64,000 bases of DNA from Rhyacichthys aspro (taxonomy: Eukaryota > Chordata > Actinopteri > Gobiiformes > Rhyacichthyidae). A model generated the notes under the pieces. The model worked only from the letters and a program-made list of their open reading frames with translations. It searched no databases and was not told the origin of the DNA. The stretch spans positions 21,775,179 through 21,839,178 of the forward strand of contig CM072152.1 of the NCBI GenBank assembly GCA_036850595.1, given 5' to 3'. The translations under genes and the position numbers were made by a program. Of the stretch, positions 22,205-34,000 are shown piece by piece; position 1 is the first letter of the stretch, and every line of letters begins with the position of its first letter.

Positions 22205-25200
22205 ATGGCAGCCCCCAAGAAAGTCTGTGTTGTTGGCTCTGGAAACTGGTAAGTGGCTTGTGTAAAGTTTGCATTTACATTCATCTCAGTGCAGTCAATA
22301 TCCTTTGCCCTAGATCTGCTTTTTTGTGCTCTTTTTGTCTCTCGGTGAATGCTGACACTTGCCAAACTCACTGCTGAGATATTTTGGATAAAGTAATCTC
22401 TCTTTCGTAACTTGAGACAAAGGATTATAAAGTTCATGCCGTCTGTTTTGAAAGACTGGAGCTGGTTTTCACTTTTCTGCAGAAGCTGTGGGGCAGACTC
22501 TCTCTGAGCTGCCCCTGTGCTTTGACCTGTGACGCCTAAACAAAAGCTTTAATAAGAAACTAAAGGCACTCAGAAACCGCAGTGTGGCATCAAGGCCAAG
22601 GACAGAGCCTCTGCACTGACAGCAAAATAAAATACTATCTTCTGTCACTGGGTCTGCTCTAGCTGACTGTTGCCATAGTTACATGTGTCCATTCTTAATC
22701 TGTCAGTGTCGGTGGCTGCCATTGGTTAGCTGCCGTTCCAGTTGCCATAGTTACAAAGGGTTTTATTCAAGTATGTAGATAGAAATATTGACAAAATGAG
22801 TAAAAATCAGGAATTCAAAGGCTTTTTTTGCATTAAATTTGGAGGATATTATTTTGACATGAAATAAAAAAACGTAATTACTGGCGATGTTTTAATATAT
22901 TAAATATTAAATTGTGTGTTTTTCAGCAAAGCAAAATATTTAAAATATTTAAAACTATTGGTGTAAATATTTGTTGAATATTATGTAAAAATTCTTAAAA
23001 GTAAAACCACGTTATTGCATTTAATAATGAATTGACTTGCATCTCTTAAAAAAAAAAGAAATCAATAAAAGAAGGCCTAAGACTATTAAAAGAATTGTCA
23101 TTATTGATGAACAATGCCCCTAATACACCTTGTTATTTTTTATTTATTTATTTATTTATTTTTGGCTCTGCTGCTTAGACTTTAGATGATTTTTGTCCTG
23201 AATATTGTGATGGCTTTTCAACTGTTAACGTCATAATTTAACCACACATATACTTCCTGGTGAATACTTTTGTGAAAGACATTTGTCGCCATGGCAACTC
23301 ATGAAAAGTGTTCTCAACAGACCAATTGGAGAAAACAGGGCCCGTATAATAGCATTTTGTTCAGGATTTAGGTCTCAGTGAGGTTTAAACAGTGCTCTTT
23401 TTCTCTTGGGATATTTATCTGTGTATTGTTCTCTGAAAAGGGAAACATCTCTTACAACTTGGTCTTATTATTTTAACAGGAGTGGAGCTGAATCATCATT
23501 AATGTTGTGGTAATCCTGAGCGGGCATGACATTTAAATGCCTCTGGGACAGACTCTTATGTCTCTCTGCTGTTAAAGACCAACTCAAGACCCCTGTACTG
23601 ATTAAGACTGCTGTAAAGGGCTTTTAGACAGCATTACTGTAGAGAAATGAAGAAATACACAGGACAAATTAATTTAGTGTCACTTACTACATAATGTGTT
23701 CCATTAGTGCAGCTTAAACATTGTTTTATGGTGACATTTGTAGCAACAAAGCAAAGCTGCAGGTCTATAATGTAATCACCATAATGCAATAATATTCCCA
23801 TGAAGCTTTAATGGCAGGGATATTATAAGGCTGAGATATAATAAGTCATTTTTGTCTTTGTTCTGTTACTACTTAATACAACTGTGTTTATTGAAGACAA
23901 ATAACAAAGCACCCATATCAAATCCATATTATATTTGATCATCACATCAACTCTTGTCCTTTTGACACTATCTTCGTGTCCCATTAACCACAGGGGCTCT
24001 GCCATCGCCAAAATAGTGGGTGCCAACGCCGCCAAATATGACACGTTTGACACCACTGTGAACATGTGGGTTTTCGAGGAGATGATAAACGGACGCAAAC
24101 TCACAGACATCATCAACACAGACCACGAGAATGTGAAATATCTGCCCGGACACAAGCTGCCCCCCAATGTGGTAAGTACAGGGAAAACTACAATACCACA
24201 GTCATATTGGTTCATGTGCTGTGTTACGATGCTGTGTGTGTTTGTTTGTGTCAGGTGGCCGTTCCAGATCTGGCCGAATCAGTGAAAGGAGCTGACATCC
24301 TGATATTTGTCGTCCCTCATCAGTTTATCGTCAGAGTTTGTGACACCATCAAAGACCACATCAAGAAAGATGCTGTGGGAATGTCTCTCATCAAGGTACA
24401 GGCCCCAGTCATCATCGCACCAACCAGGTCTATACTAGACAATAGCAAAGACACACTAACCAGGTCTATACTAGACAACAGCAAAGACACACCAACCAGG
24501 TCTATACTAGACAATAGCAAAGACACACCAACCAGGTCTATACTAGACAATAGCAAAGACACACTAACCAGGTCTATACTAGACAATAGCAGGGGGACAC
24601 ACCCCCCGGTTTAAAAAAAAAAAAAAAAAAAAAAACACACCCGGGGTTTAAAAAAAAAAAAAAAAAAAAAAAAAACAAGGGGTATACTAGACAATAGCAA
24701 AGACACACCAACCAGGTCTATACTAGACAATAGCAAAGACACACTTAAATTAAAGCCAGTTTATCCAGCTTCTGTCCACCACTCGTTTCTTATTGAACCA
24801 GACTTTATGTCACTGCCTTTTTTGTTTTTCAGAAGTGCAGCGCCCATCTTTATAACATAGACCACAACTTTACAGCATAGAAAACAACATCAAATATTGG
24901 CATTGGTCCCATTTTTAAGCCATATCTAAAAATTTCAACTCTTCACTGACATTTTTGTCGAGAAAAAAACAGCCCTGAAACTATGAAAAGCTTACATCTG
25001 GCACATTATACTTTGTCCCTCCTGAATGAAAGTGCTTAAGAATAATTCACGCTCAAGCCAGTTATACGTGCAGAGTTTAGATTTGAAACATGACTGGACA
25101 CGATGCAGAAGACTTTTAGGACCTGAGACAAAGAACAGAGAAAGAAAGAGATCAATCGTCAAATTTAAAACAGTCCAGTCTCAGCTTGACTCTCCCAAGG

Positions 25201-27137
25201 GCTGAGTTCAGAGAATGACAGTGAAATGAGAGATGTCTTTGGTTGTGTTTACAGATAGAAATCCAGAAACTGGTTGTGATCTTCAGCTGGTCTTCATGTA
25301 AAATCTAAAGTAAAATTCATGCCGCAGAGTGATAAAGTCTCTCCTATAGGGCGTTGATGCCAGTCCAGAGGGTCTGAAGCTGATCTCAGAGGTTATTAAA
25401 ACCAAGCTGGGCATCACAATGACGGTCTTAATGGGAGCCAACATCGCCAACGAGGTCGCTGACGAGAAGTTCTGTGAGACGACCATCGGTACGTGACATA
25501 AAAGACAAACACTCACTTTTTAAAATATCAGTCCGACAAAGAAGCCCGGTTTATTGACTCTCGCAACTAGCAACTCAATAAAATGCTACTGGATTTTAAT
25601 ATTTACGATGAGTTTAGGAACTAAGCTCTTATTAGGTCAAGTTTGGTCCACTGTATGCGCTAAATGTTGTAAAGATAGAGCCTTCTGAAGCTAATCCTAA
25701 CCCTTTACTGCAAAACTGAAGACCAACCAGGCCTTCCATCTTGGAAATGTCACAAAGAAGTATCCTTAATCTAAAAAAAGCTTTAATTTTACTCTCCAAA
25801 TCATGTTTAAAACAGACTACTCACCTTTTATCCATTTGTTTTGAGCCAGTATTTGATCATTTGTTTCTTTCACCTTTGACATTATGCTTTGAGAAAGTCT
25901 TTCAGTCGATGAGAGGCAGGATTATTTGTAGGTATATTTATTCTTTACAATGTTATTTGAATAGAAGCATATTTAAAATGTTATGTTCAGCTCCTGCCCA
26001 GACTTCCAGTGGCAGGCGTTATACAAAAAACATTTAAAATAACCATCTTTATTAATCATATACAACATGAGCATTATAATTGTGTTTGTGTGTTCGGACA
26101 CAGGCTGCAAAGACAAAACTATCGGGCCCATGTTGAAGGAGCTGATGCAGGCGACAAACTTCCGCGTGACGGTGGTGGAGGAGTCCGACGTGGTGGAAAT
26201 CTGTGGAGCGCTCAAGGTTGTTTTCCGCAATGCACCTTTAAACTCAAGGTTTCTGTGTTAAATGTAAGGTTAAGGCCTAATTCTAAGTAGCTATAGAAAA
26301 AGTGGGTTTGTTGTACGCATTTTAAAGGAACTATCAAACTCTGTGGCTCCAACTTCCTTGTAACTACCTAGAATCAGCAAATGCATTAAAAGTGTAAAAA
26401 ATATCTGACAATTACTATAAAATTTCCTATATGTGCACTGAAATCAGTAAATGTAATCCTCTAAACGTTACCCTTATTTCAGTGTGACCTGCAAAAGTTA
26501 ATCATAATGATCTTCTCTTTGTGATTCCTGCAGAACATTGTTGCAGTGGGAGCAGGTTTTTGCGACGGTCTTGGATTCGGGGACAACACTAAAGCCGCAG
26601 TGATCCGTCTGGGTCTTATGGAAATGATCGCCTTCGCCAAAGTCTTCTGCACGAACTGTCCCGTGTCTCCGGCCACTTTCCTGGAGAGCTGCGGCATCGC
26701 GGACCTCATCACCACCTGCTACGGAGGACGAAACCGCAAAATAGGAGAGGCTTTTGCCAAAACGGGCAAAGTATGTGACACTGCAGCTCAAGTTTCTGTG
26801 TGACTTTTTGATAACATCGATTTATGTTTTTCTTTTTCACTGCAGTCGATTGAACAGTTAGAGAATGAGCTGCTGAATGGACAGAAGCTTCAAGGTCCAG
26901 CGACTGCAGTTGAGGTCAACCAGGTGCTTAAACAGAAAAACATGGTGGAAAAGTAAGTCTGCGTTGAGTTTGGTTGAGCTGTGACATACTGAGCTTGGCT
27001 AAAGTGGCTTAAATAATTATAACTTCTGTCTTTCTTTTAGGTTTCCTCTTTTCACTGCAGTTTACCAGGTCTGTTTCAACGGCCATCCAGTCACAGAGTT
27101 TATCAAATGTTTGCAAAACCACCCAGAGCACATGTAA
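22205..27137 (+). CDS. gpd1: cytosolic glycerol-3-phosphate dehydrogenase (NAD+), complete, 8 exons
   Basis: Exons: 22205-22248, 23994-24171, 24255-24395, 25350-25488, 26104-26216, 26534-26770, 26846-26952, 27041-27137. They join in frame to 351 aa (human GPD1 349). The enzyme reduces dihydroxyacetone phosphate to glycerol-3-phosphate with NADH in the cytosol, feeding the redox shuttle and lipid synthesis. Seen: the NAD-binding GSGNWG at residues 11-16; lysines at 121 (end of MSLIK) and 205 (end of CGALK) matching the family's catalytic Lys120 and Lys204; D262, T266 and R271 in [13 protein letters not shown]300 in KLQGP; and the terminal NHPEHM typical of GPD1 rather than GPD1L. One extra residue relative to human lies in [12 protein letters not shown]. 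The exon 5 donor (AAG/gttgtt) is weak. Intron 3 carries a 36-bp minisatellite. Which teleost gpd1 paralogue it is cannot be settled. Confidence 0.96.
23136..23163. repeat. (TTTA)n microsatellite
   Basis: Short tandem tta/ttta run in gpd1 intron 1. Confidence 0.8.
24423..24745. repeat. 36-bp minisatellite in gpd1 intron 3
   Basis: Tandem copies start at 24423, 24459, 24495, 24531 and 24567, each beginning accaggtctatactagac. About two more copies follow an interruption and end at about 24745. The unit length is divisible by three and the repeat begins only 28 nt after gpd1 exon 3. On the plus strand it reads [11 protein letters not shown] repeatedly. Confidence 0.92.
24588..24682. other. poly(A)/GC homopolymer interruption, probable assembly artefact
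   Basis: Inside the 36-bp minisatellite, two long A runs (24613-24635, 23 nt; 24650-24675, 26 nt) are each preceded by a C/G run and ggttt. The two halves look like imperfect copies of each other. The normal repeat resumes in mid-unit afterwards. Confidence 0.6.
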
Positions 27138-27350
27138 CGGGCTGAAGATGACTAATTCTTAACAGATAATAATAATAATAATGAAGCTGGTATTAAGTTA
27201 AATCCTATTGTTTTACCTCTATAACAAACATGTCAACTCAAACTACCTTTCCTTACGCCACTAAAACTAATATTAATCTTAAAAACAGTGCCTTAATTAA
27301 ACTTGACGGAGACATACAGTGTTACTTATGATATATTTTTGAATAAACGT
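27138..27350 (+). terminator. gpd1: gpd1 3' UTR with poly(A) signal
   Basis: Short 3' UTR with an (ATA)n run at about 27166-27182 and AATAAA at 27342-27347, giving a UTR of roughly 230 nt. Confidence 0.7.
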
Positions 27351-28326
27351 ATTACTTCTGTTTTTTGTATGTTGTCATTTCTGTTTTATGTTGTATCACA
27401 GTGATGCCTGCAGGACTCTTGCTGCTGCAGTTACTTCACTGTCTCTCTGTAATCTGACCTCAGCTCCGTCAGACACTTTAAACTCTTCACCTTTACCATT
27501 TCTTACAGCGCCCCCTTTGACCTTTCTGTAAGCCCACATCCCTGCAGAGCTTTCATAATAAGATTTGTAATGTTTCAATGAACGTCCAAGAGTATAACTT
27601 TTCGGGATCTACTCCCAGTAAGGAACTGGTTAGTTGTTACACTTAACCCTTTGGTTGTGGTGGTTTTACGTGAAAGAGCTGTTCATTATCCATCTGTCGG
27701 TCCGGGACAAGAGTTAGGGTTTTGGCAAAGTTCAATTGGAGTCCACTCAGTGAAGTTGTCGATCCATTTCTTCCTTTATCGGCCTCTTCTTTCTCCCTGG
27801 ACTGTTCTCTAAAGGATTGTCTTATAGGGAGGTATTCAGACTTGTATCTGCTTGATTTAGCTCACACCAAAACAATAAAATGATCTATTTAGTTCGGTCT
27901 ATCATCAAAAAGCTCTGGTCCACTGAGCGTTCACAGCTGGCACTGACTAATGACAAGAACATGCCTTTTTTAATAAACACACTAGATGGTGCTGTTAGCC
28001 CAAATTCTAATGAAGCATTTTACCTTCTCAGCGCTTTACGTTCACTTTCTTATTTTATTAAGTTGGACAATATTGCTTTGGTTATTTTTTTCTGCTCTGG
28101 GGATGTTTTCTTCACCAATTTATTACACTCTTTCTGTTTGAGCTCGTCTGTGGTCCACTTGGGGTTCACTCTTTGATCGAACCGTACCAGAGTTCATAAA
28201 TAAATTTCCTTTCAGGGGCCAAAGGATATGACATTTGGAAGCTTTTAGGAAATTTAGAATGCGACATTTCATTTTCTTTTTGTCGTTCATAAGTTAATGT
28301 TAATTTCCTCCGTTTATGGAAACAAT

Positions 28327-28775
28327 TTGAACAGGTTTTAGTTGGATTTGAACAGGTTTTAGTTGGACTTGAACAGGTTTAAGTCAGATTGAAACAGGTT
28401 TTAGATGGATCTGAATTGGTTTTAATTGGATTTGAACAGGTTTTAGTTGGACTTGAACAGGTTTAAGTCAGATTGGAACAGGTTTTAGATGGATTTGAAT
28501 TGGTTTTAATTGGATTTGAACAGATTCTAGTCAGATTTGAACAGGTTGAAGTCAGATTTGAACAGCTTTAAGTCAGATTTGAACAGGTTTTAGATGGATT
28601 TGAATGGGTTTTAATTGGATTTGAACAGGTTTTAGTCAGATTTGAACAGGTTGAAGTCAGATTTGAACAGGTTTTAGTTGGACTTGAACAGCTTTAAGTC
28701 AGATTTGAACAGGTTTTAGATGGATTTGAATTGGTTTTAATTGAATTTGAACAGGTTTCATTTGAGTTTTAACAA
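28327..28775. repeat. 21-bp-class degenerate minisatellite
   Basis: Around twenty copies of a unit like tttgaacaggttttagttgg. The spacer word varies (agttgga, agtcaga, agatgga, aattgga), and these variants recur in order, suggesting a higher-order repeat of several units. Confidence 0.9.
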
Positions 28776-28860
28776 GTTTCGTTTATCTTTGTAGCAAAAA
28801 TCAAATCCATTAAAACCTAGTGCCAAAAATATCACTTTCCAAATGTATTGAAGGGCCATA

Positions 28861-28915
28861 GAAAACACTGCAAAGGGCCGCATTTGGCCCATGGGCCTTG
28901 CGTTCGACACTTGTG
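28861..28915 (+). mobile_element. hAT-like transposon terminus
   Basis: The run gcatttggcccatgggcctt followed by gcgttcgacact resembles the terminus at 21961-22003 in the same orientation. It borders the 28-kb minisatellite. No coding part of the element is visible. Confidence 0.55.
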
Positions 28916-30533
28916 ATCTAGTATCTAGTATTGAGACTATTTAGTACTGAGCCTTGTCTTACAGTGGTGACTCACTGATGGTTTGATTATGTGTCTGACT
29001 TTTAGTTTGTGAAGTGATCCTGATATGGGACACCTAGGATTCTTCGATAGAGTCTCGACTCCAAGGGCTGTACTAATTGCTGGAGGTCAGAGGTCAGAGT
29101 CCAAGTCTCTCCTGCACAAAAGAAGATGGACAGAACCAGTGCATGGAGCAGGTTTATATTGCCTTTGAGGAGTTAGGAGTTAATTTGTTGATGTGACAGA
29201 TTCTGGAGCGATGTACACGTCACACGATGGTAGCATGTCTGATCACTTACAGTTACTGAGAGGAGAACCTGCTGAACCACTTGGGCTAGATTTTAATTGA
29301 TTTGAGTGTTCCTTTAACTTCCTTAAAAGCACTGAGCATTAACTTGCAACCATCTCCTATCTCTGTATAACTAGAACTATTCATATTGCTGCATTCATAT
29401 CAAAATTGTCTTTACATCTATTTTTTTTAGTATAGGGTTGAATCAGAGTTACTTCATTTAAAGCCAACTAGTTTAAAGCCCTGACTGAAATCTCTCACAT
29501 AGTTATTGAGTCAACTGTCCTGGGAGATTTCTAATAATACTGTGCTGCGAAGGGGCAAATGTCAGACTATAATTAGTTACTGGACAGTCCCACAGCAGCG
29601 TCATCCAACAACTATCAACTTCTATCAATATTAGTCTTTTTTTGGCAATATTTACTCATATAGGATTTGAAACCTATATGTCTCCTCCCTCAGAGAAATA
29701 AATACACTACATGCCTCTACTTTTATAGGTCACTGTGTTACATAATATTTCTGACAGTGTTGTAGTTGTAATACACTCAGTGGCCACTTGGGAGAGCCCG
29801 CTCATCAATCACAGGCGCATCAACTTTGACAGTGTTATCTAAGTTTTGAAGCTTGAAGTTTCGGAAGCTGATAACATATCAGCGGCGTCATTGACCTAAA
29901 GAAGTAAAGATCCTGAGAGCAAAACGTGTCTGACTCCCACAGCGGCCGGATGGATGCCTCACATTGCACCCATTTCTTAAGTGAAGAGGCGGGACAAGCT
30001 TCACTTCCTCAATTCCAGTCCTCACTCTTCTCAGGGCGCAGCCAAGGAGTGTCAAGTCATTCAGGCAACAGGCAAAACACGTAGGAAATGAGATTCTACT
30101 TCAAAATAAAGGTATAGAGAGCAGGTGAGTCGTTTCTTCTTTCTCTTTCTTCAATACAAACTTGAACATTCAATTTATAATGAAGAATGAACTAATTCCA
30201 TATATTCCATAATTTCCATATATCAGGGGATTTGTGGGATCTGACACTCTCCATTAGAGCAGGTATAGACCATACACTTGGGTTTCATTTACAGAGAAAC
30301 CTAATAATCAATTCTTACACTGAATATTAACAGCATCCAAATGCATGCAGGCTGATGTAAATAAATCTGTTAAATCTAGATCCAAAAATTCATTTTATTT
30401 CATTCATTTGAATGAATTGCAACAATGTGTGACTTTTCTGTTTTGAAAATGTAAACAAATAGGAAATCTAAATACATTAAATTAATTAAATTAGATAAAT
30501 TAGAACATTTAACAAAATACAATCCTTTGATAA

Positions 30534-30556
30534 TAAATAAATAAATAAATAAATAT
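30534..30556. repeat. (AAAT)n microsatellite
   Basis: Tandem aaat units upstream of cers5. Confidence 0.8.
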
Positions 30557-31025
30557 GAATGAACAAATTCTACTAATATAATGAAACAGAGTACAAATAA
30601 AATGAATTTAATTTAAAAAAAGATGAAGAAAATAATAATAATAATGAGGTATTTTGTAGTGGCGTGTGACATTAATAAATTGATACTTTTTTGTAATATT
30701 CTTCTGATAGAATAAAAAAAATAAACTGAATTAAAATTAAACTAAACATGATTGATATTGACGATAAATTATTAACATTTTTTTGCAGTTACGTGTAACA
30801 GCCCAGTGTCTTATTGTGAAAACCGGAAGTCGCCTGTCAGTCCGCCGCTTGACGCTGTTGCGGTAAAGTTGAGTGTGTGTCTGTGGCAGTAACTCATCAC
30901 AGCGGCCGACACTCTGGGGGAAGACACTCTCTACAACTTCCATTCCCCGCTTCTTTTTGGACTGGACGCTGTTTGTTTGTGAGTTTGCTTCCTGTTGGCT
31001 CCGGGACAGAGACTTTGTTTAAAAG

Positions 31026-34000
31026 ATGGCTGCTCTTTCAGCCTGGTTCTGGAGCGAGAGGTTCTGGCTGCCTCACAACGTCACCTGGGCGGATCTGTCG
31101 GCGCAGGCACCCGGGGTGGAGTATCCAAAACCCGCACACTTGTTTACAGCTTTACCGTTAGCTTTGGGCATTTTCGCCGTCAGGATACTCTTTGAAAGGT
31201 ATGTACTTTCATCTAATTCCACTTCCTCTCTTTACTGGGCCATTTTTGAACCGTTTCTTTCACTTTTTGCTGCAGCGCAGTGATGATGGGTTTCCTCATC
31301 CGCAAAGTAACCTTATTCAAACTGAAGATTAGGCTTCTCTTGCTTCTTCCTACTTCCTAGAGTCAAAACTTTGCTTCTTACGCCCAACTTTAAGTATTTG
31401 CATCTAAAATGTGTAGAGATCCTAATTTGTAACCTTTTAAACGGCACATTTCCCCTGTTGCTTGTTTTTAAAACATTAGCTGTTAGCCAGATTTGATGTT
31501 TTTCATTGATGCATGTTTGTGCTTCTGCGCTGCCACTCTGTCCCTGGGAAAAAGTCACATCCTATCATCTTTTGCCCCACAAACAAGGCTCAGTCTGTCC
31601 AGTCCAAGAGTGTAAATTGTCCTGGGACATGTTGCAGGGACAAGCCCACAACAGAGAATAGGCTACTGAGCGCAAAGATGGAGAATAAAGCACTGTTTCG
31701 GATTCACGATTGGACTTTTAGGATTTATTTTGACATTTTCTGGAGCTGAAATAATGATAGCTATTCTTTTTTTCACACAAGTGTTCACAGTGAACTCAGT
31801 TGGATTCATTCAGAGATGCTTAATGTTGCAGCCAGAGCTTTATGGACATAAGCTTGAGCAGATATTGAACATTTTAACTTTGTATGTTACACTCAAGAGC
31901 TTTAACCATTAAGGATCCATATTGCAAAAAGCTGGTCCTATCAAAAATGATTTAAATATGATATTGTTCGATGTGACCAATCAGTGTTTAAATGATACGA
32001 CCATGCATATAACCAAAAATAAAAATGTTAGTCAAAGCAATTAGAACAATGGAAATAAGTCCAGAGCTTTCGTATTTCTTTATATATTAAAATCAGTTTA
32101 ACTTTTAGGTAGCCAAAGTGGGGCTTCAAATTTTGCAAGTCATATCCTTATCATATCACTCACTATTGCGAGTCTTCCTGATATTGTACTTTACCATAAT
32201 GCTGTGTTATTGTTACAGTTATTTTAGTTATTTTTAACAATGTAAGCAAGGATATGGCTCCCTTCTGCAGTCACTTGCTCCAAATATTCAACAGGTAACT
32301 ATAAATAGTCCATCAATCAATCTCTCCTTCATTTTCTTATCAAATCAGCCGAAGATATAGTTCAAAGATCTAGTTACTCTAAGGATTATGTAATGTAAAT
32401 GGGAAACCAAAACACTGAGTTGATGATGACTTGATGATTTATTTATTTATTTTTAGAGGCAAAGGATTCTGTTTTTTGTTTTTTTTGTTTGTTAGAGGCA
32501 AGAGATCCTGTTTTTAAAGTTAAAATGCACATAATTATAAATAGTTTAAAAAAAAAAGTGTGTTTCTGTTAATTATGTTAATGACAAAGATATGCATTAA
32601 TGGAACCTTTTAGTCCATAGTAATACATTTTCAACGAATTAGCATTAGCCACCAAAAATTGTAAATTGTGCATAAAAAAAATGGTATTTACAAATGACAG
32701 CCGACCGACCGCATGTATTAAATGTCAGTGAGTGGCTAGAGAATATTGTCAAGTGGCAATATAAAGAAATACGTAGATGTTTTTTGTTTTTTCTTGGAGC
32801 AGTTAGTGCTACCTGTTAAAAGTCACTGAAATCATATGTTATGCATGAATGGAAAAGACTGCTACTTCTGTCATCTAAATGCGTGCTCAGTTTTCACTTT
32901 TGTAAATGAGCAAATCTTGTTAGTGCAGAACCAAAACAAAATAACTGTTTATAATTTATAATCAGCAATCAATAAATGCTCAGCTAATGATCAAATTTAT
33001 CTCCTGTTTATGCCTGTAATCCATTATCAGCATAAGTCTAATTTATATTGATGATAATAGTCAACCTTTGGTGTATTACAAGCACATAAAGGGGGTTATG
33101 TCAGCCCTACTATTTTAAAACCAAATCTACACAGTCGGTTGAGTCCTGTGCAAAGGTTAAACTGAGCTTTTGTTGCGCTGCGAAGGTGCAGGAGGCAATA
33201 ATGTGATGACACGGCGTATAACTCTCACACACAGAGGCTTGTTACACTCTTGGAGGCCGTCCAGCTGCAGGCCGCCCCGCTCTAAAGAGGAGATGTCCTG
33301 GAGGCATTTGGCAAACGGGAGCGATGAGTTTTCATCATTCCGTGTGCTGTTTGCTGTTTCATTGGTGAGATGTTGTTGTGACGGTCTCCTGTTACAGACA
33401 TTATGAAGCACACAGTAGGATGGGAATCACACAGAATACACAACCCACCGAGACAATAGTGTCATGATACAGCAATTGAACAATGCTACTGTACAATGAT
33501 AACTGTATAACTCAAGAAGAAAATATGCCCTTCTATTGTAGTGGCTTATGTGCAGAGTCTTAGCTTATACTTCTTTAATACCTCCTTAATACCTCTTTAT
33601 ACTTCTTTATACTTCTTTAACCTGAGGCAGACTTATGCGTCTCGTAGGCAATAAAAAATCTCCATACAAGCATTTAAACCAGGAGGACATGGCAGTACTT
33701 ATGGCAGTCAGTTTTTCCATTGTTGTCAAGGATAGATGCAGTCTTTTAAAATCTATATCTTGAACTGTTATCTTTATAAGAAACGTTAAAGTCGGTTAAC
33801 ACAATGGTTTAGTTTAAAGGGACGACTTTGATGACCATAATCCAGATAAAGATAAGGCACATCCGAAGTCAGTCGGACTGATAAGAAGGTGAGCAGTTGG
33901 ACAAGTTGTTGGTCAGTTTCAGTCGAGTATTGCTCAACTCTTTCGGTGAAGGTGTGTTTCTCCTCTCCCACGGTTGAGTTCATTTTTTTTGTACGTTTTG

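Larger units (their letters stand above)
27370..30830. other. gpd1-cers5 intergenic region
   Basis: About 3.4 kb without a supported gene. It holds the 28327-28775 minisatellite, a hAT-like terminus at 28873-28915, and AT-rich sequence with an (AAAT)n run at about 30533-30556. The frame at 27880-28176 has no recognisable features. Confidence 0.5.

Noticed and set aside
23823..24215. 130-codon minus-strand frame
   Set aside because: It lies antisense to gpd1 exon 2, whose coding sequence is clear; it is a shadow frame.
24320..24586. Minus-strand frame with repeated [12 protein letters not shown] units
   Set aside because: It is the antisense reading of gpd1 exon 3 and the 36-bp minisatellite; the apparent hydrophobic repeats come from the tandem DNA.
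30110..30130. Donor-like gagcaggtgagtc upstream of cers5
   Set aside because: A possible non-coding exon, but there is no coding frame or partner acceptor that could be supported.
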